A DNA stretch of 64,000 nt. Source: Sisyra terminalis. Lineage: Eukaryota > Arthropoda > Insecta > Neuroptera > Sisyridae. Each line of letters begins with the position of its first letter. Within the stretch, counting starts at the first letter, position 1. Shown one piece after another: positions 32,353 through 44,748 of the stretch. The stretch covers positions 43,782,630 through 43,846,629 of the forward strand of contig OY292274.1 of NCBI GenBank assembly GCA_958496175.1. Reading direction: 5' to 3'. The notes below the pieces were generated by a model. It did no database searches. It saw nothing but the letters and a program-made list of their open reading frames with translations, and had not been told where the DNA came from. The translations under genes and the position numbers were made by a program.

Positions 32353-35300
32353 CTCTGGAACTAATCATAAATTATACAATTTTTAAATTGTGATTTTTCC
32401 TCTGATAACTGACCCAATGATTGACTCTGGATCAACCTATAGCTCCGACTACTTCCAAATCATCAATCGTGCTCCTCAGCCTTGGTTTTGATAAGTAAAA
32501 AAAATTGAAATTGATTAAAAAAACATACCAATAATCAAGTACATAGGGTTTGAGTAGGGAGAGGGCCATATATTTTACGATTGTGTGATCCTTAATTGAT
32601 AAAATTGATCTAAATCCTCATAAGACAAACATCTTTATGGTTTTAGTTGTAATTATTGATAACTGCAGATTTAAGGAAAAAAAATAGTGATAAGAAATTC
32701 AAAGTTGATTTTTTATTTCGAATTTTTATATTATAATTAATTACCTACCTAAAATAACGGGTATTGATAAAATTAAATTAATCACTAGACGTATTCTTTT
32801 TCATTTTCTCATTTTCGAAATTGGTTCCATAAAACCGTACGGTATTTCAAAGAAAAAAATCACAATCGAAGTGTTCGGATTCAAAAGTGAAATATTCACA
32901 AAAAGTTTGCCCATAAAAAATCAAAACTCAACTGAAATTTCTTAAGAAAAATTTTAACGGGCAATTAAAATTAATTGTTCTTGTCTTTTTTTTCCTTCAA
33001 ATTTTATATTCTTCGCATTGATCACTTCCGTCATTTCGTTCAAACTAATAAATCGCGAAAAATAACAAGGAAACAAATATATGGATTTCTTTTTTTTGTA
33101 TATATATGTATAATATTCTATTTATGTTTATATATGCCTAATGCGAATTGGAAAGATGTGCGTTTTTTAAATAGGCAAGGCCCCGGCAAGCCTGTGTTTG
33201 AAGATTAAAAAAAAAGATTGGGTAGATGGACGGATGAGCTTAGGGGGTACTTTATGAATGTTGTTTTGTGAGAGGAACCAAAACAGAAAATCTTTCACGT
33301 ATATTCTTTCTCTCTTTTCGGGCCGTAATAATCTTTCGACCAAACTGACCAAACTGGTTTTCTGTATTCATCACAAATCACACTCTTAAAAAAATAATAC
33401 ACCCTACCAGGTTCAACACAACGACATCTTTGCACCCACCCTCCCCTTCTCACAAAAGAAATCAAAACCAAATTCTATCTGGTTTGATTAAAATTTTGCT
33501 TATTGTTGGTTTCATGCCTTCTTACATGTTTTTTTTTTATTAAAGAAAAATAAGGCTCATCAAATATTTACACGTCACATAAAGATTAGATAAGGCCGAA
33601 ATGTGCAAATATTGCAGAAGTTTGAGACTTCTTAAATTTCAAAACTGTTTACACGTATCTAAATGGATATTTTTAGTATTTAAGTTCTTGAAAATCCCTG
33701 TGTTTGTTTAAGCAAGGCGTGAAAATTGCCAATCCAAATACAGCGAAACTTTCATTTTTGGATCGCAATTGGAAAATTTTGCCGCTGATATTCGTGCGAT
33801 TTTATGACACTTTATTGCCCATAAACGGAGTTCTATAAATAAATACGAATAAAAAAATCTTCCTTCTTTCGCGCTTTCATTTCTTGTATGGTTCTTGATG
33901 ATCGGTTTATCCATGTCGCCAGTTTTAAACGAGTTTATAAGCTCCTCAATCAGATGATATAGCCGAAGGAAGGAGAATGAAGCAGAGGAGAAGGTGGCGT
34001 GTCGCACGATCACTTTCTCTTGATAACTTTCTTCATTTGAAAGTGGAACACATTCAGACTCACTATTGAAAATAAGCGGATTTTTCCTCTATTACCCACC
34101 GACTTTAAATCAATCGAATCATTAAACTAAATCTAATCGATTTGCCGCTTCCAACCAATTCTCAACCTTCCACTCATTAATCGCTTAATTATACAATAAA
34201 AACATTAAAAATATATCGCTATTTTTCATAAATTACAAAAACACTTCGTGCTTCCAATGCAAAAATATAAAAACTACGTTAGGTCTTTACGTTACGTTTA
34301 TGCCGTTTTTGTTTCTTATTTACAACAGAGTACATACTCCATAGTATAACGCTAACGTTAATTTCCATTCCCTAAAAGTACGCATTACGATGAACTCATT
34401 GTTTAGATTATCTCAATAGCAGTCATAAATCATATTTTTTCAATGTATATACATACTATGAATCGTCATGTGTCCGATCAAAAGAAAATGTAAGAGACTT
34501 GAGTGGCTCGGTTTTCCCTTCTTTTGAAGACAAAGAAGACATTGATGTTAGCAATATGAAAACAGTACATGTAATTATTCCCTGTTGAAAGATTTATTTG
34601 TTTTTAATAGAAAAATATTAATGAAATCTCTTTTATGATTAATATGTCACTTCTTAAGAACCACCAGTACACATAGATAAATCAGTTGTATCACAAATTG
34701 AATCAAAGGCACTTTGAGAAATTGATGGAATGGATCATTTAATCTCCAATTGAAATTGATAAATGGGATATCGTTTAATTTTTTAGACTAATACGAATTA
34801 GAGTATGAATTTTTTTTCATTCAATCCACTAGAATACTTAAATAGGATTAGATTAATTGAACAAAATGATGGTGGTTAGAATAAACTATTTTGGCTGGAA
34901 TTTAATTTTAGTAGTATCTAATATTTAGGGACCAAAGAAAAAAAAACAATAATTAGTCATTACTCTAACATCAAAGATTTACCCGACCAATAGAATAAAC
35001 ACATATTCTGTGCAATCTTTATTTGAATAATACCTAAATAGTTTTTAAAAGCGCGCCTAAATAAATAGTCAGCATTTCGTAAAAATTAAAATACATTACC
35101 TTTTCAATGAAATTTGCTTTAATAACAAATTACTTAAACATTTGATTTGATATTTTCGCTCAAATTTTCTCTTATACTTATACTGAGAGTTGGTATTTCA
35201 TATCTAAATAGTGAAATTTATCTTTCAATTAAAAAATTTTATCCGAAGAATGGAGAAAATAGTGATATGAGTAGGATTTATCTGAGAAAATTTTTTTTAT

Positions 35301-37378
35301 CTTTTAAATAGTTATCTGAAGGATATGGTCTATCTATTCATGAATGATATACCAACCCTTACACAAGGGGAGGGTAAATGGGGAACCCAAAGCGATGATA
35401 AAACGAATATCAATTTTTCCACATTCACAAATGAAAATGTAAATATTCGTATCCAATATTCGCGAATACGACTGCGAATTGGAAGGATGTGCCTATTATT
35501 GATTATTAGAAGGAGTTTCAGTTTACTATAAAAGATTGAAGTTATTGGTTGAAAAATATTGATTTAAAGATTTGAAGAATGAAATATATATTTTTGTTTG
35601 TTTTTTGATAATCTGTTTTTTTTTTTAATCAAATGCTAATACCAAGTTCAGTGGCTTAAAGATAACTACTATACCATAAGGTTCCGTAAACATACGCATT
35701 ATTAATAACATACATAATATTTTTTCGTTGTCAAAAATATTTGCGTTAAAACAACAGAAAATACTACAGATTTTGGAACAGGTTTAGAAACTTAATTTTG
35801 TTATGTTTTTTTTTTTTTGGTGATGAGACTAGTTTGTGATGAGCTTACTGGTATTTCTCTGCTTACGAATTTTTATATTTTCAACCTAGTATATAGTGGT
35901 TCATATTCCCAAAGGTACTGAAAATACCTCTGAGCTTTTTCGTATATACCAGTGTCAGATCCATCATCTATCACCGTCAGTAAACTATACATGTCCATGT
36001 GACACTACTCAAATCTGGACGCTCTTATAATGAAATGTGGCTAATGGAAGAAATAAAGTGCCTTTAAATTTTGTTTACCTATTACTAAGTTTTATATAGC
36101 GCAGTTTCTATACAGCATCAGAAAATCTAATTAATACCATTTAAAAATATGATCCCGTAATTTATAAATATGTAAATTCAACAATACTGTAGATATGCAG
36201 TACACGCATTACATACTTATATCATTAGAAATGCCCATATCATTATTAGAACATTAAATTTTTGTGACGTTTTATTTACCACAAATTTTAAATTTGTCCA
36301 AAAAAAAAGTATTTTGTTTAGCCAAAATAAGATAGAAGTTTTGAAAAATTTCAGTATAGAATTAAATAATATATAATTACCTATGTAAAAGAATAGCTTC
36401 AATGATTGAAAGATATTACTAATTCTTCATAGTTATGCAACTAATCGTATGTAAATTATACCATAAGTAGCACATTTTATCACAAATTAAACAAATTGGA
36501 TAGAAAAAAGTTTAGAAAATTTGCGTCAATTATTTGCTTATCATATATTATTACCCTAAGTACGAACACACCCTACAATAACTAGTTTATTTAAAATGGC
36601 TACAGAGATTCTATCAAGAAATTCAAACGAAAGATATTTATTTACATTGTAGAAAGAGCGGTGAGTATTGAAAAACATTTAATAAAATCATTGAAAGCAA
36701 TCATCAATCAGACGCTTGAATTGTTCAAATCATTTTCTCCCTCTTCTCTTATCTATTCCAATCTTACAATTGAATAATAACTTGATGTAAACAAACCAAT
36801 TAAATGTAGTTTCAATGAAAATCGATCAATAACTATAAAAAAGAAACTTATTAAATACCAAAGATCAAATATACTAACAAAGTAATATTATACATACACT
36901 CTATCAAATATTTGTACAAATTACTGCGTGTTAGTTATTTATTATGTCCTTTTTGTGATAGATACATAAAAATTAATGGTCAAAAAAGTAAACAATTTTA
37001 ATTATTTGCAAATTATAAATCGATATATAATTTAATTGATATTTGAATCGTCTAATTCATTTTGAAAGAAGGGCAAATAACGTTAGTGTATCAAGCAGAA
37101 TATAAAATCATAAAATTAATACTATTTACAAGGGTAATCAGACAGTTGTATGATGCAATAGCAAAAAAAATGTCTAGCTACATTATTCATTTTTCAATGA
37201 TTTTCCTTATATAACAATTATTTTCTTTGTACTAACTACATGTAGAAATGAGGAAATTTTCCATTTGAATTTTTTTACCTGCGTTTTCATTTGCACGGTT
37301 TTGTTTCGATCTTGTGTAGATAGTACTGTTTCCACAAAAATGAAGATAGAGTAAAGAATATTTTCAAAATTAATATAT
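32353..37378. other. Long AT-rich non-coding stretch
   Basis: No coding domain was recognised. Frames at 32975-33208 (+) and 33708-34013 (-, 101 codons) have no family signature. TGCGAATTGGAA(A/G)GATGTGC occurs at both 33133 and 35474 and may mark two copies of an old repeat. Confidence 0.45.
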
Positions 37379-37380
37379 TA

Positions 37381-38425
37381 GGGGGACCGGAAAGTAATGT
37401 CATTTCTGAACCTAAAAAGTATAGACAATCAATTGCTCTTCATCTGCTGATAAGATATTTCAAATCGCACTAAAGACATTATATGCTTAAAGTGATTTGC
37501 TAACTCGTAAAAAATTAAAAATAATTACTATTCTTGGATTTAAATTGCAATGGTTAGACAAATGTTCGAAGGAATACGAATTCGGTATTGTATGCTCTTC
37601 GAGTTTCACAGGGTAGTAACAAAGTTGCTAAAGAAAATATTTTCAATAGTTATCCAAGTGCATTAGATGTTCCTTACTTTCAATAGAGTTTAAGTTTAAA
37701 TTCAATAACTTTAAGTTCTACAATTTGTTCAAACAAGGATAATAAGCAGTCAATGCAATAATAGGTAAATGTATGTATTATGACACAGACAGAGAACAAA
37801 GATTGTAAACACGTAGGTATGAGTAAAAACCAAATATGTATAATAATCATTTCATTCAGTTTCCAATTTTTATCATTTCATTTGTCAGTTGTGGCAGTGT
37901 TGGTTGTGAATATTTCACGGATAGTTCCTAGTAAGATGTTAAAGAAGAAAAAGATACCAAATTCATGTCAGATAGTCGAGTCGAAAGTTTATCAAATATT
38001 CCTAAGCAATCCTGGCCGACTGATGAAGTTCCAGAAAATTGTCAATAAAGAAAATTTTTATCTGCAACACGATTATGTAAGATTCCTTTGCACAAGATAA
38101 AAAAATCCCACGAGTGGGTGATATTTATTGCTTTATCCGCTATAATTGTCCAAAGCTGTTTCATTTGCTATCTATTTATTTCAATCATTACAAAATTTTC
38201 TTAGAGGTAAATTGAAAAATTTAAATGGTATTCAAAATGTGATTTTTAGATATTCTGCTTATTAAATAATTGATTTTACAAATTTGGCATTAAAAATTTG
38301 CACATTAGATGCCAAAAGATTGATGATATTGGGTGTGATTATATCATTGATTTAAAATTAAAATTTGTTTCAAAATTTTAAATTTTAACTTTATGTTAAA
38401 AAATCGATATAACTTCCGGTCCCCC
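37381..38425. mobile_element. Mariner-like element with intact ends
   Basis: Inverted ends GGGGGACCGGAAAGTAATGT (left) and, in reverse, GGGGGACCGGAAGTTATATC (right) are flanked by TA (37379-37380 and 38426-38427). The GGACCGGAAAGTAATG form is typical of mariner-family ends. At 1045 bp it is somewhat shorter than autonomous mariners, and I find no readable D,D34D transposase. A 106-codon frame at 37780-38100 lacks such motifs. Part of repeat family B lies inside at about 37830-37940, so some of the interior is inserted or captured. Confidence 0.8.
37830..37940 (+). repeat. Repeat family B, single arm
   Basis: Matches the arms of the foldback at 22690-23445: CATTTCATTCAGTTTCCAA, ATCATTTCATTTGTCAG and GGTTGTGAATATTTCACGG followed by ATAGTTCCTAGTAA. 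It is located inside the mariner-like element. Confidence 0.6.
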
Positions 38426-38429
38426 TATT

Positions 38430-39600
38430 ATTTAGTGACTTGTTTAGGGCAAGGTGATCTCTGACCTGAAAAATCCGGAATTATCAGGGAATTTAATTCA
38501 ATGTTGAAATATCAAGATTTTAAATAATTTATAAATTAGTGACCCTAATTTTCTGAAATTTAAATTCGTTAAAGGTTATTTTTCCGAAGAATAAATGCTA
38601 CAAGTTTGATTAAAATCGGTTGAGAACTATAGGAGTTATCCTGATGACAAAACCAGTTACATTACATGTATATGAACATTTCTTAACCATTGGTAATTTT
38701 TTGAACCTACTCTACTAATTAATGCATATAAAGGAAAAGTTAGATCAAAATATCAATGGTTTCAAGTCATGAAAAAATATAAGTAATACCCTCCAAAAGC
38801 TGGAGTTATCAGGGAATTTTAAATTGTTTCTATGTGGTCACTCTGTTGGGGTTTTATTATTCTACGATTTAGACATGAAAATCTGGTATCTATTGTAAAG
38901 TTAATGAAATTTAGGAAATACCTATTCTTTAAGGAATAGGATTTTAATTAAGTTTTCTTTTCGCGAAAATCGAATTATTAGATTATTCTACAAGGGGTTC
39001 TTGTCAGTATAAGTTAACAAAAAAAATACAAAACTTATGTATTTAATGCATTGTAATCTTTAATTTACTCGGTTAATGTTCATTGTAAGCTAATTTAGTT
39101 ATTTTTATAATCAAATTAATAAGATTGAGAACTTGATTAGGTCCTGAAAGATGATGAAACGTCGTACAATAATTAAATAAAAATCATTAAGGAAAATCTG
39201 ATTATATTTTTAGTTAAAAAACCTATGAAAATAACTAAAGTGACCCTTAATTTTCCTATTACGCTTTTTATGGCGCTTCTATTGTCTATACTTTTTAAGA
39301 TATAAGCGTTAATGTGGATATGAACTTTAAAAAAAATCGCTTCCAAGTCTTTAATTCATGAAGGCGATAAATTTATAAACTTTACCTGCTTTAATTATAG
39401 TAAATTCACGTTTTTTATGATGCTGTACTAGTGGTTGACGTAGTTTTACGCAAAAAAGGGGAAAAAATACATATAAAATAAAAATTTAGCATTGTGAAAC
39501 TAAGTTTGATACTGGTTGCGACATTTGATTAAAAATGGATCTGTGTTATCTTGCATTGCATTAGTGTGACGTCGCTGACGTAATATGTAAAAGAGTAAAA
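38430..39600. other. AT-rich non-coding stretch with retroelement tail
   Basis: Apart from the tail-like sequence at 38585-38690, nothing was recognised. Confidence 0.5.
38585..38690 (+). repeat. RTE-type retroelement or SINE 3' tail, probable
   Basis: The words CAAGTTTGATTAAAATCGG, TTGAGAACTATAGGAGTTAT and CCTGATGACAAAACCAGTTA follow the pattern of the 3' tails of insect RTE LINEs and their SINEs (AAATTTCATCAAAATCGG, then a GTTTAG/TTTTGG-type block, then AAC/CAAAC repeats). No coding part is attached. Confidence 0.45.
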
Positions 39601-39902
39601 AATTTATGGAATATTATTAAAAATTGAAAATAGGTAGAACTGCTGAGTGTGTGGATCGTCGTAGATCGAATTTCAGGGCAATAAAATTTTCAACGATGAC
39701 GGCGATGACGAAAAAATGTTTATATAAATCTGGCATTAAAACTAAAATAAATGGATAAACCAGTCGAACAAGCCTGCAACACGACAAAAAAAAAGCGACA
39801 GAGCCTCTCTGCACTGGACATCATCGTCGTGGCTTCCATTCCGCTGATGACGTTGATAATACATGCGATGGTGATGACGACAAAGACCGAAAAAATACTC
39901 AC

Positions 39903-39927
39903 CACAAATATCAAGCAAACCCGACAT
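39903..39927 (-). CDS. Candidate first coding exon, MSGLLDIC
   Basis: On the minus strand an ATG at 39927 opens MSGLLDIC and meets a strong splice donor, GTGAGTATT, whose GT starts at 39902, after 25 coding bases. A TATA box lies 38-48 bases upstream of the ATG. The block is visibly richer in G+C than its surroundings. Insect genes often begin with a very short coding exon followed by a long intron. No second exon could be picked out downstream (lower coordinates), and the peptide is too short to name. The overlapping longer open frames on both strands (such as 39751-40047 plus) are alternatives. Confidence 0.35.
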
Positions 39928-39964
39928 TTTCTGAGACTCGCATTGCTACCAAAAACACAAAAAC

Positions 39965-39975
39965 GCTTTTATATA
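39965..39975 (-). promoter_or_regulatory. Candidate TATA box for a minus-strand promoter
   Basis: The minus strand reads GCTGTATATAAAAGCG, a textbook TATA element, about 40 bases upstream of the ATG at 39927. Upstream on that strand are the GC-rich words TTGGCCGCG and CGATCGAATCG. The TCTCAGAAA just before the ATG could serve as an initiator, which would give a very short leader. Confidence 0.4.
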
Positions 39976-40099
39976 CAGCCTCAACGCGGCCAATTGATCG
40001 AACGATTCGATCGAAATCCAACAACCAGACAAGACAGCGACTTTTGAAATCGGTTGCACACACAACCATCGTCGAACGTTCAACGTTTATTTATTTAAT

Positions 40100-40843
40100 T
40101 TTTTTCACCCATGACAGTTTCATAACTTAAAAGAGAAACTTGTCAATGAAATAAAATATAATGGATGGATTAGCTCAATCGATCGCAACGAGTGTCAAAT
40201 GCACTAACGTAAATTTCCACAAGTATAAACTCATTTTACCCAACAAAAAGGCATCATAGTGAAAAGTCGTTTGCTATATACTTCGGAAGACTTCAACTGG
40301 TCGAACAGTTTGCAATTCTTTTTAAATTAAATAAATATAAAATTCATCACAAAATCTTCATAAATAAAATAAAAACTGTTTCTCGCTTTTCAGCATTTCA
40401 TGATTAAAAATAAACAAATATATGTGTATGAATTTCTTGAATTGTACATCGGAAGTCACCAAACTTATTCAATCATCAACTTCTATATAATTTGACATCC
40501 CTCATTAGCCTCTACAAAAGGAATTTTTAGTTAATTAAAATAAAACTATTAGCATTTATATATTTATTTTATGATTTTAAACATTTATTGTGAGCAGTAC
40601 GTAAATACGTTTATTCATCCTAATTCTCTTCTGGTAAAGAAACCTATATTACATTAATTATAAAACGATTAAAAAATTGTACATACACTGTTAGGTATGT
40701 GCTATTTGCATATTAAGAACTGTTTTTTCTTCGACCCCCAGTTTAAGTATATTAACTAGTTAACTATATTAACCACGTTGGTGATCCATGACCTACATAT
40801 TATTAGCTACGGATTCGAAAGCTGCTAAAAGTTTCGTGCTCCA
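40100..40843. other. AT-rich non-coding stretch
   Basis: Would be the distal upstream region of the candidate minus-strand promoter. No feature was recognised. Confidence 0.5.
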
Positions 40844-41792
40844 CAGAACTGTCAGAAAAAAGTATCTTAATTACTTTAAAGTATGTAAAATTTTTCTTAG
40901 GTTCTTCATTTTTTTGCAAAAAGTAACTAGTATCAAAGTATCTTAGGTACTTTTTAAGAAGAACTGTATTTTGTAACTTAAAACGTATCTTACATATCGA
41001 TATTTATCTAATACTCTTATTTTTTATTATTCTTCTATCGTTGTTAAAATGTGTTGTTAAGTAGGGATTAGACATAAATACTTTCCTTTTTCTTAACTAA
41101 ATTACGGATAAGGAAAAAAAATTTTGATTACCAACTATACCTTATACGTTTTGAAACTTAGTAGGTACTTACATAATATACAAAGTAACTAAAAAGTATC
41201 TTTATAAGTATCTTAAAAGTAACTTTAGATAAGTATTTAATTCGTTTTTTAAGAGTAACTAAATACCCAAAGCAACTTCAGATACTTTTGGGAAAAGTAA
41301 CTTATCTAGTATTTAGATACTTTTCCTAAGTACCTTTGGCAGCTCTGCTTGTAGCTTAAAACGTATCTTAGATACCCAATAATTACTTAAATACGAAGAT
41401 ATCGTGAGATTAGATACAGAGTTTTATTTTGTTTTTTTTCTATAAAATTCCATTTATACCTCTTATACTAACCTATCGTTTTTTTAAGTCTGTTGTATTC
41501 ACAGGTATAAAGACATACATACCTTCCTTTATACTAAATTAGTAATGATAAAAAATACCTTATCTGGTTAACAATTACGTTACGAAACTTACTACGTACA
41601 TAATACAGAAAGTAACTAAAAAGTATTTTTTTAATTATTTTAAAAAGTTACTTAAGATAAGAATTCATGTTCCTTTTTTAAAGAGTACTTTTCGAACTAA
41701 AAAGTGAATCTCCAAAGTAATTTCGGGTATTTTTGAAAACCTTATTTTCTCTAATATCTAGATACTTCCGTAAAATATCTTTGACAGCTTTG
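40844..41792. mobile_element. AGTATC hAT-like element, double copy
   Basis: The left end CAGAACTGTCAGAAAAAAGT and the right end, in reverse CAAAGCTGTCAAAGATATTT, are inverted hAT-type termini. Candidate 8-bp duplications GTGCTCCA (40836-40843) and ATACTCCA (41793-41800) match at six positions. The interior is built from many direct and inverted copies of AGTATCTTA and AAGTAACTT words. A complete second right terminus, CTTTGGCAGCTCTG, occurs at 41338-41351 and is followed by a repeat of the AGCTTAAAACGTATCTTA block. The unit thus looks like two elements fused or one inserted in another. The same family forms the base of the nest at 4267. Confidence 0.72.
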
Positions 41793-41800
41793 ATACTCCA

Positions 41801-43790
41801 AAAGGCGAAATTCGATTAATGAAATATAAGTAATTAGTTAAATCCTAGAAACTAACAGTTATGGAAAATGTAGTAGAGAGATAAGTGATAGCTATCATAG
41901 TGAGTCTTGAAGTGATATGTCCAAAGTGAGTTTTCCAAAACTAATAATCGATTGAAGAGAAAAAAATTTAGATCTAACAATAAGACTAATGTAGCAATTC
42001 GAGTTTGCTCTGGGAATTGATTGGTTTAGTTAAAAAATGAATACAGCCAGTTCCGTTTAGTAACTCCGTTAAGTTGATAGATGCACTCTATTCATATACA
42101 CATTTATTCATAAAAATCAATATACTGCTTTCTTTCCTTTTTTTGTTATATTTTTATTAAGATATTAAATATCAAAGCAATACGTGGTCTATTACAATTA
42201 ACTATTTAATGTATATCGTAAAATGGGATGTCATTGATCAATTTCGAAATTATTCAATTTGTCATATTTTCTGAAACACAAGAAAATCTTTGATATAAAC
42301 CTACTTGAACGTATGTATAGCACTTGGGTAAAAATAAAAAGTGGCTTATAGTGCTACCACCGGTAAAAACAATCGTACAATTACGTCCAGAAATGCTGTA
42401 ATTCTTCGTTTTAAGAAATACAAAGCTTTTATCAAAGTACCTATTAGACATCTTCAAGTTTTATTCAGATTTTTATTTCATGATAATCATATGATTTCAG
42501 AAAGAGTTTGAAAGGAATTGTGTAGCTTCCAATTATCCAGAGTCTAAAATATTTGGATTTTGTAGAGGAAAAACTTCTTGATTTGAATCGTACTTGTTAT
42601 CGAAGTAAAAACGAATTTGAATTATTGTTAGCAGTAAAGAGGATCTAAAGTCGTTACATATGGTATATTCAATCACTTTTCTGTAAAAAGAAGGTATGAA
42701 GAAATTAATTTTGTTTTTTTTTATCTTATTATTGTTTAAAGTTTTTTCTTGTCTTTAAAACAAAAAGTACTATCTCTCTGAATCATTCATCATTTGTAAC
42801 TTTTTAATAAGCTACTGAGTGAATATCCAGTAACAAACATCTATGAAGATATTTCTTAAAATTTTGAAGTACTTTATATTCGAACATCAGGATTTACACC
42901 TATTAGGACCATAAAAATAAAATAAAAACCAAAGTTTCTCGGTCAATTCGGCAATTAAATTCAGACTTAATATTTCACTCTCTCCATATACTTGATACTT
43001 CTATAATGTCGTCATAATATCATACTTTCTCCTTGGCGCTTAGTGAGTAAATTTATTTTATGTTCTTACCGCAGACCCCGATTACAAGGAACTTGATCAG
43101 ACAAGTTCACATTTATTATTCGGAAGTGTTGGATTTCGGAAGTTGGCGCCTCCGGTAGAGCCTTGCAATTGCAATATGAACGCCTGCTTTTCAGGAAATA
43201 TACAAAATGACCGCAACACTTTCCTCGTTCTTAAAACGAATTAATTATACATAGTATATGTGTACACACGGCTGTGTATAAAAACAGACATTTCATTGCC
43301 TTTCCAATCGATATCTTTTCAAGCATTTAATTATATTTTTTTTAAATTTCTTTCACGGATAACCAGATTTTGTTTCTTATTTGTAAGTATGTTTAAGTCG
43401 TTCAAATATTAATTACTATAGTTTTTATGATATTTATTTAATAAGAATTGTAATACTTTCTTAATTGCATTATTTACTAAAAATGCGAAAATTAGTTTCA
43501 CTTCAAAAAAACTTATACTTTGATAAGAATAAAAGTTAAGACTAAAAGTCGATAACTTCTTATCGTAAGCGACAGGTTTTATTTCAATTGCTTTGTTTTT
43601 ATTTTGCTATGGAAAACAAAAATAATAGTATTATTTATCGAAAGGCCATTTTTTACGCAAATTAATTAGGAGTTTTTTTACTCGATCTAATCTATGGTAA
43701 TATAATAATGGAAATTAGAATATATTTGTTACGTTTCGTGTAATTTAAAACTACTTGACGAATTGAGTTTATAAGTTAATAAATATTTTA
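41801..43790. other. AT-rich non-coding stretch
   Basis: No domain was recognised. The 42254-42457 minus-strand frame is featureless. Confidence 0.5.
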
Positions 43791-43799
43791 AGCTTTTTA

Positions 43800-44170
43800 T
43801 AAAAACCTACTGGCAAGATGAAAGAATGAATACAAAAGTTACAAATATTACGATATTTTTGGCCTGTTGTTAGGCCCGTTACCACTGTAACTTGCTTTCT
43901 TGTAAGATTAAGTATTTCAGCAGTTAATTTTTGGGATGGTTTTCCCATCAATTTTTTACTGCGTTTTTGTTCGATGGTGTTCTTCCATATGGTGCAGTGT
44001 TTTTCATAAATCCATTCTTTAATGGTATTTTTCACTGCTGATTTTGCAGCACCAAATACAAGCTATGGACCTGTGAATAGTGTTCTGGATCAAGTCGGGC
44101 TTAAGGATCCAGTCTAAAGTCTTTAAAACCCTTATGGTATGGCACCCAATCCAACTTAACCTTGTTTCGA
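43800..44170 (-). pseudogene. LINE RNase H C-terminal remnant
   Basis: On the minus strand a decayed NKVKLDWVPYHKG matches the V-x-L-x-W-V-P-G-H-x-G-I motif of LINE RNase H domains. It is followed in frame by FGAAKSAVKNTIKEWIYEKH, then KLMGKPSQKLTAEILNLTRK, then QVTVVTGLTTGQKYRN. The last blocks match the region after RNase H in I/jockey-type LINEs, where L-x-L-x-R-x-Q-L-x-x-L-T-G-L-L-T-G-H is conserved. One stop precedes the FGAAKS block and the N-terminal RT is gone. The remnant at 57455-58140 comes from a similar family. Confidence 0.82.
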
Positions 44171-44585
44171 TACCTCAGTTAGTTAACAGTTTCTATTTCT
44201 TGAAAAACTGGAAAAATTATTAAGATCTAAAACGCTTCCCATAATACTAAGCCAAATGTTGAATATACCATAAGAAAACGGATATTAAACTGGAAGAAGG
44301 TACGATTTCAATAAATATATTTTTCTACATATGTGGACAAAAATCAAAATAAATTTCAACAAAAAAAAATTAATGGGGAAAACATAGAGCTTATTCTTAT
44401 TACTCTTATTATTAGTTTCCCTTATGCTGGCCATCTACTGGATACGTTTTCGTTCGAATGGTTTTATTTTGAAATCCAAAACAAAATTTCTTCTAATTTC
44501 GCATATTATACATAAATCATTCGATGCTTTGAAATAAATTGCGTTCAGTTAAAAATAACTAATTAATAAACTAAAATAACTAATT
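44171..44585. other. AT-rich non-coding stretch
   Basis: No feature was recognised; the open frame at 44333-44515 is low-complexity. Confidence 0.5.
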
Positions 44586-44748
44586 TCTACTGGTGGCCGA
44601 GTGGTCTAGGTGATCGCTCCAAAACTAATAGGGTTCGAATCTAGTAGTGAGCAAACTTTTGATATTTCTCGATTTGCGAATTTTTATTAACTCTAGAGTC
44701 TTTAAAGACCTTGATAGTTAAGATACCTAATTAACAATTAAAAAAAAC
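44586..44748 (+). repeat. tRNA-derived SINE, copy 2
   Basis: Head TCTACTGGTGGCCGAGTGGT contains the A box TGGCCGAGTGG, and the B box GGGTTCGAATCT follows about 36 bp later. Body blocks GATATTTCTCGATTTGCG, AACTCTAGAGTCTTTAAAG and ACCTTGATAGTTAA match copies 1 and 3, and the end is AACAATTAAAAAAAA. This copy has the best preserved pol III boxes. Confidence 0.87.

Noticed and set aside
33133..35495. Shared 20-mer TGCGAATTGGAARGATGTGC as evidence of a repeat family
   Set aside because: The similarity does not extend beyond the short word, so no boundaries or family can be claimed.
37780..38100. 106-codon ORF as mariner transposase
   Set aside because: No D,D34D-type motifs such as HDNA or SPDL blocks are readable; part of it is repeat family B sequence.
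39751..40047. 98-codon plus-strand ORF and three overlapping minus-strand ORFs
   Set aside because: All share one G+C-richer block open on both strands. Only the minus-strand ATG with TATA box and donor has supporting signals, and that is listed at low confidence.
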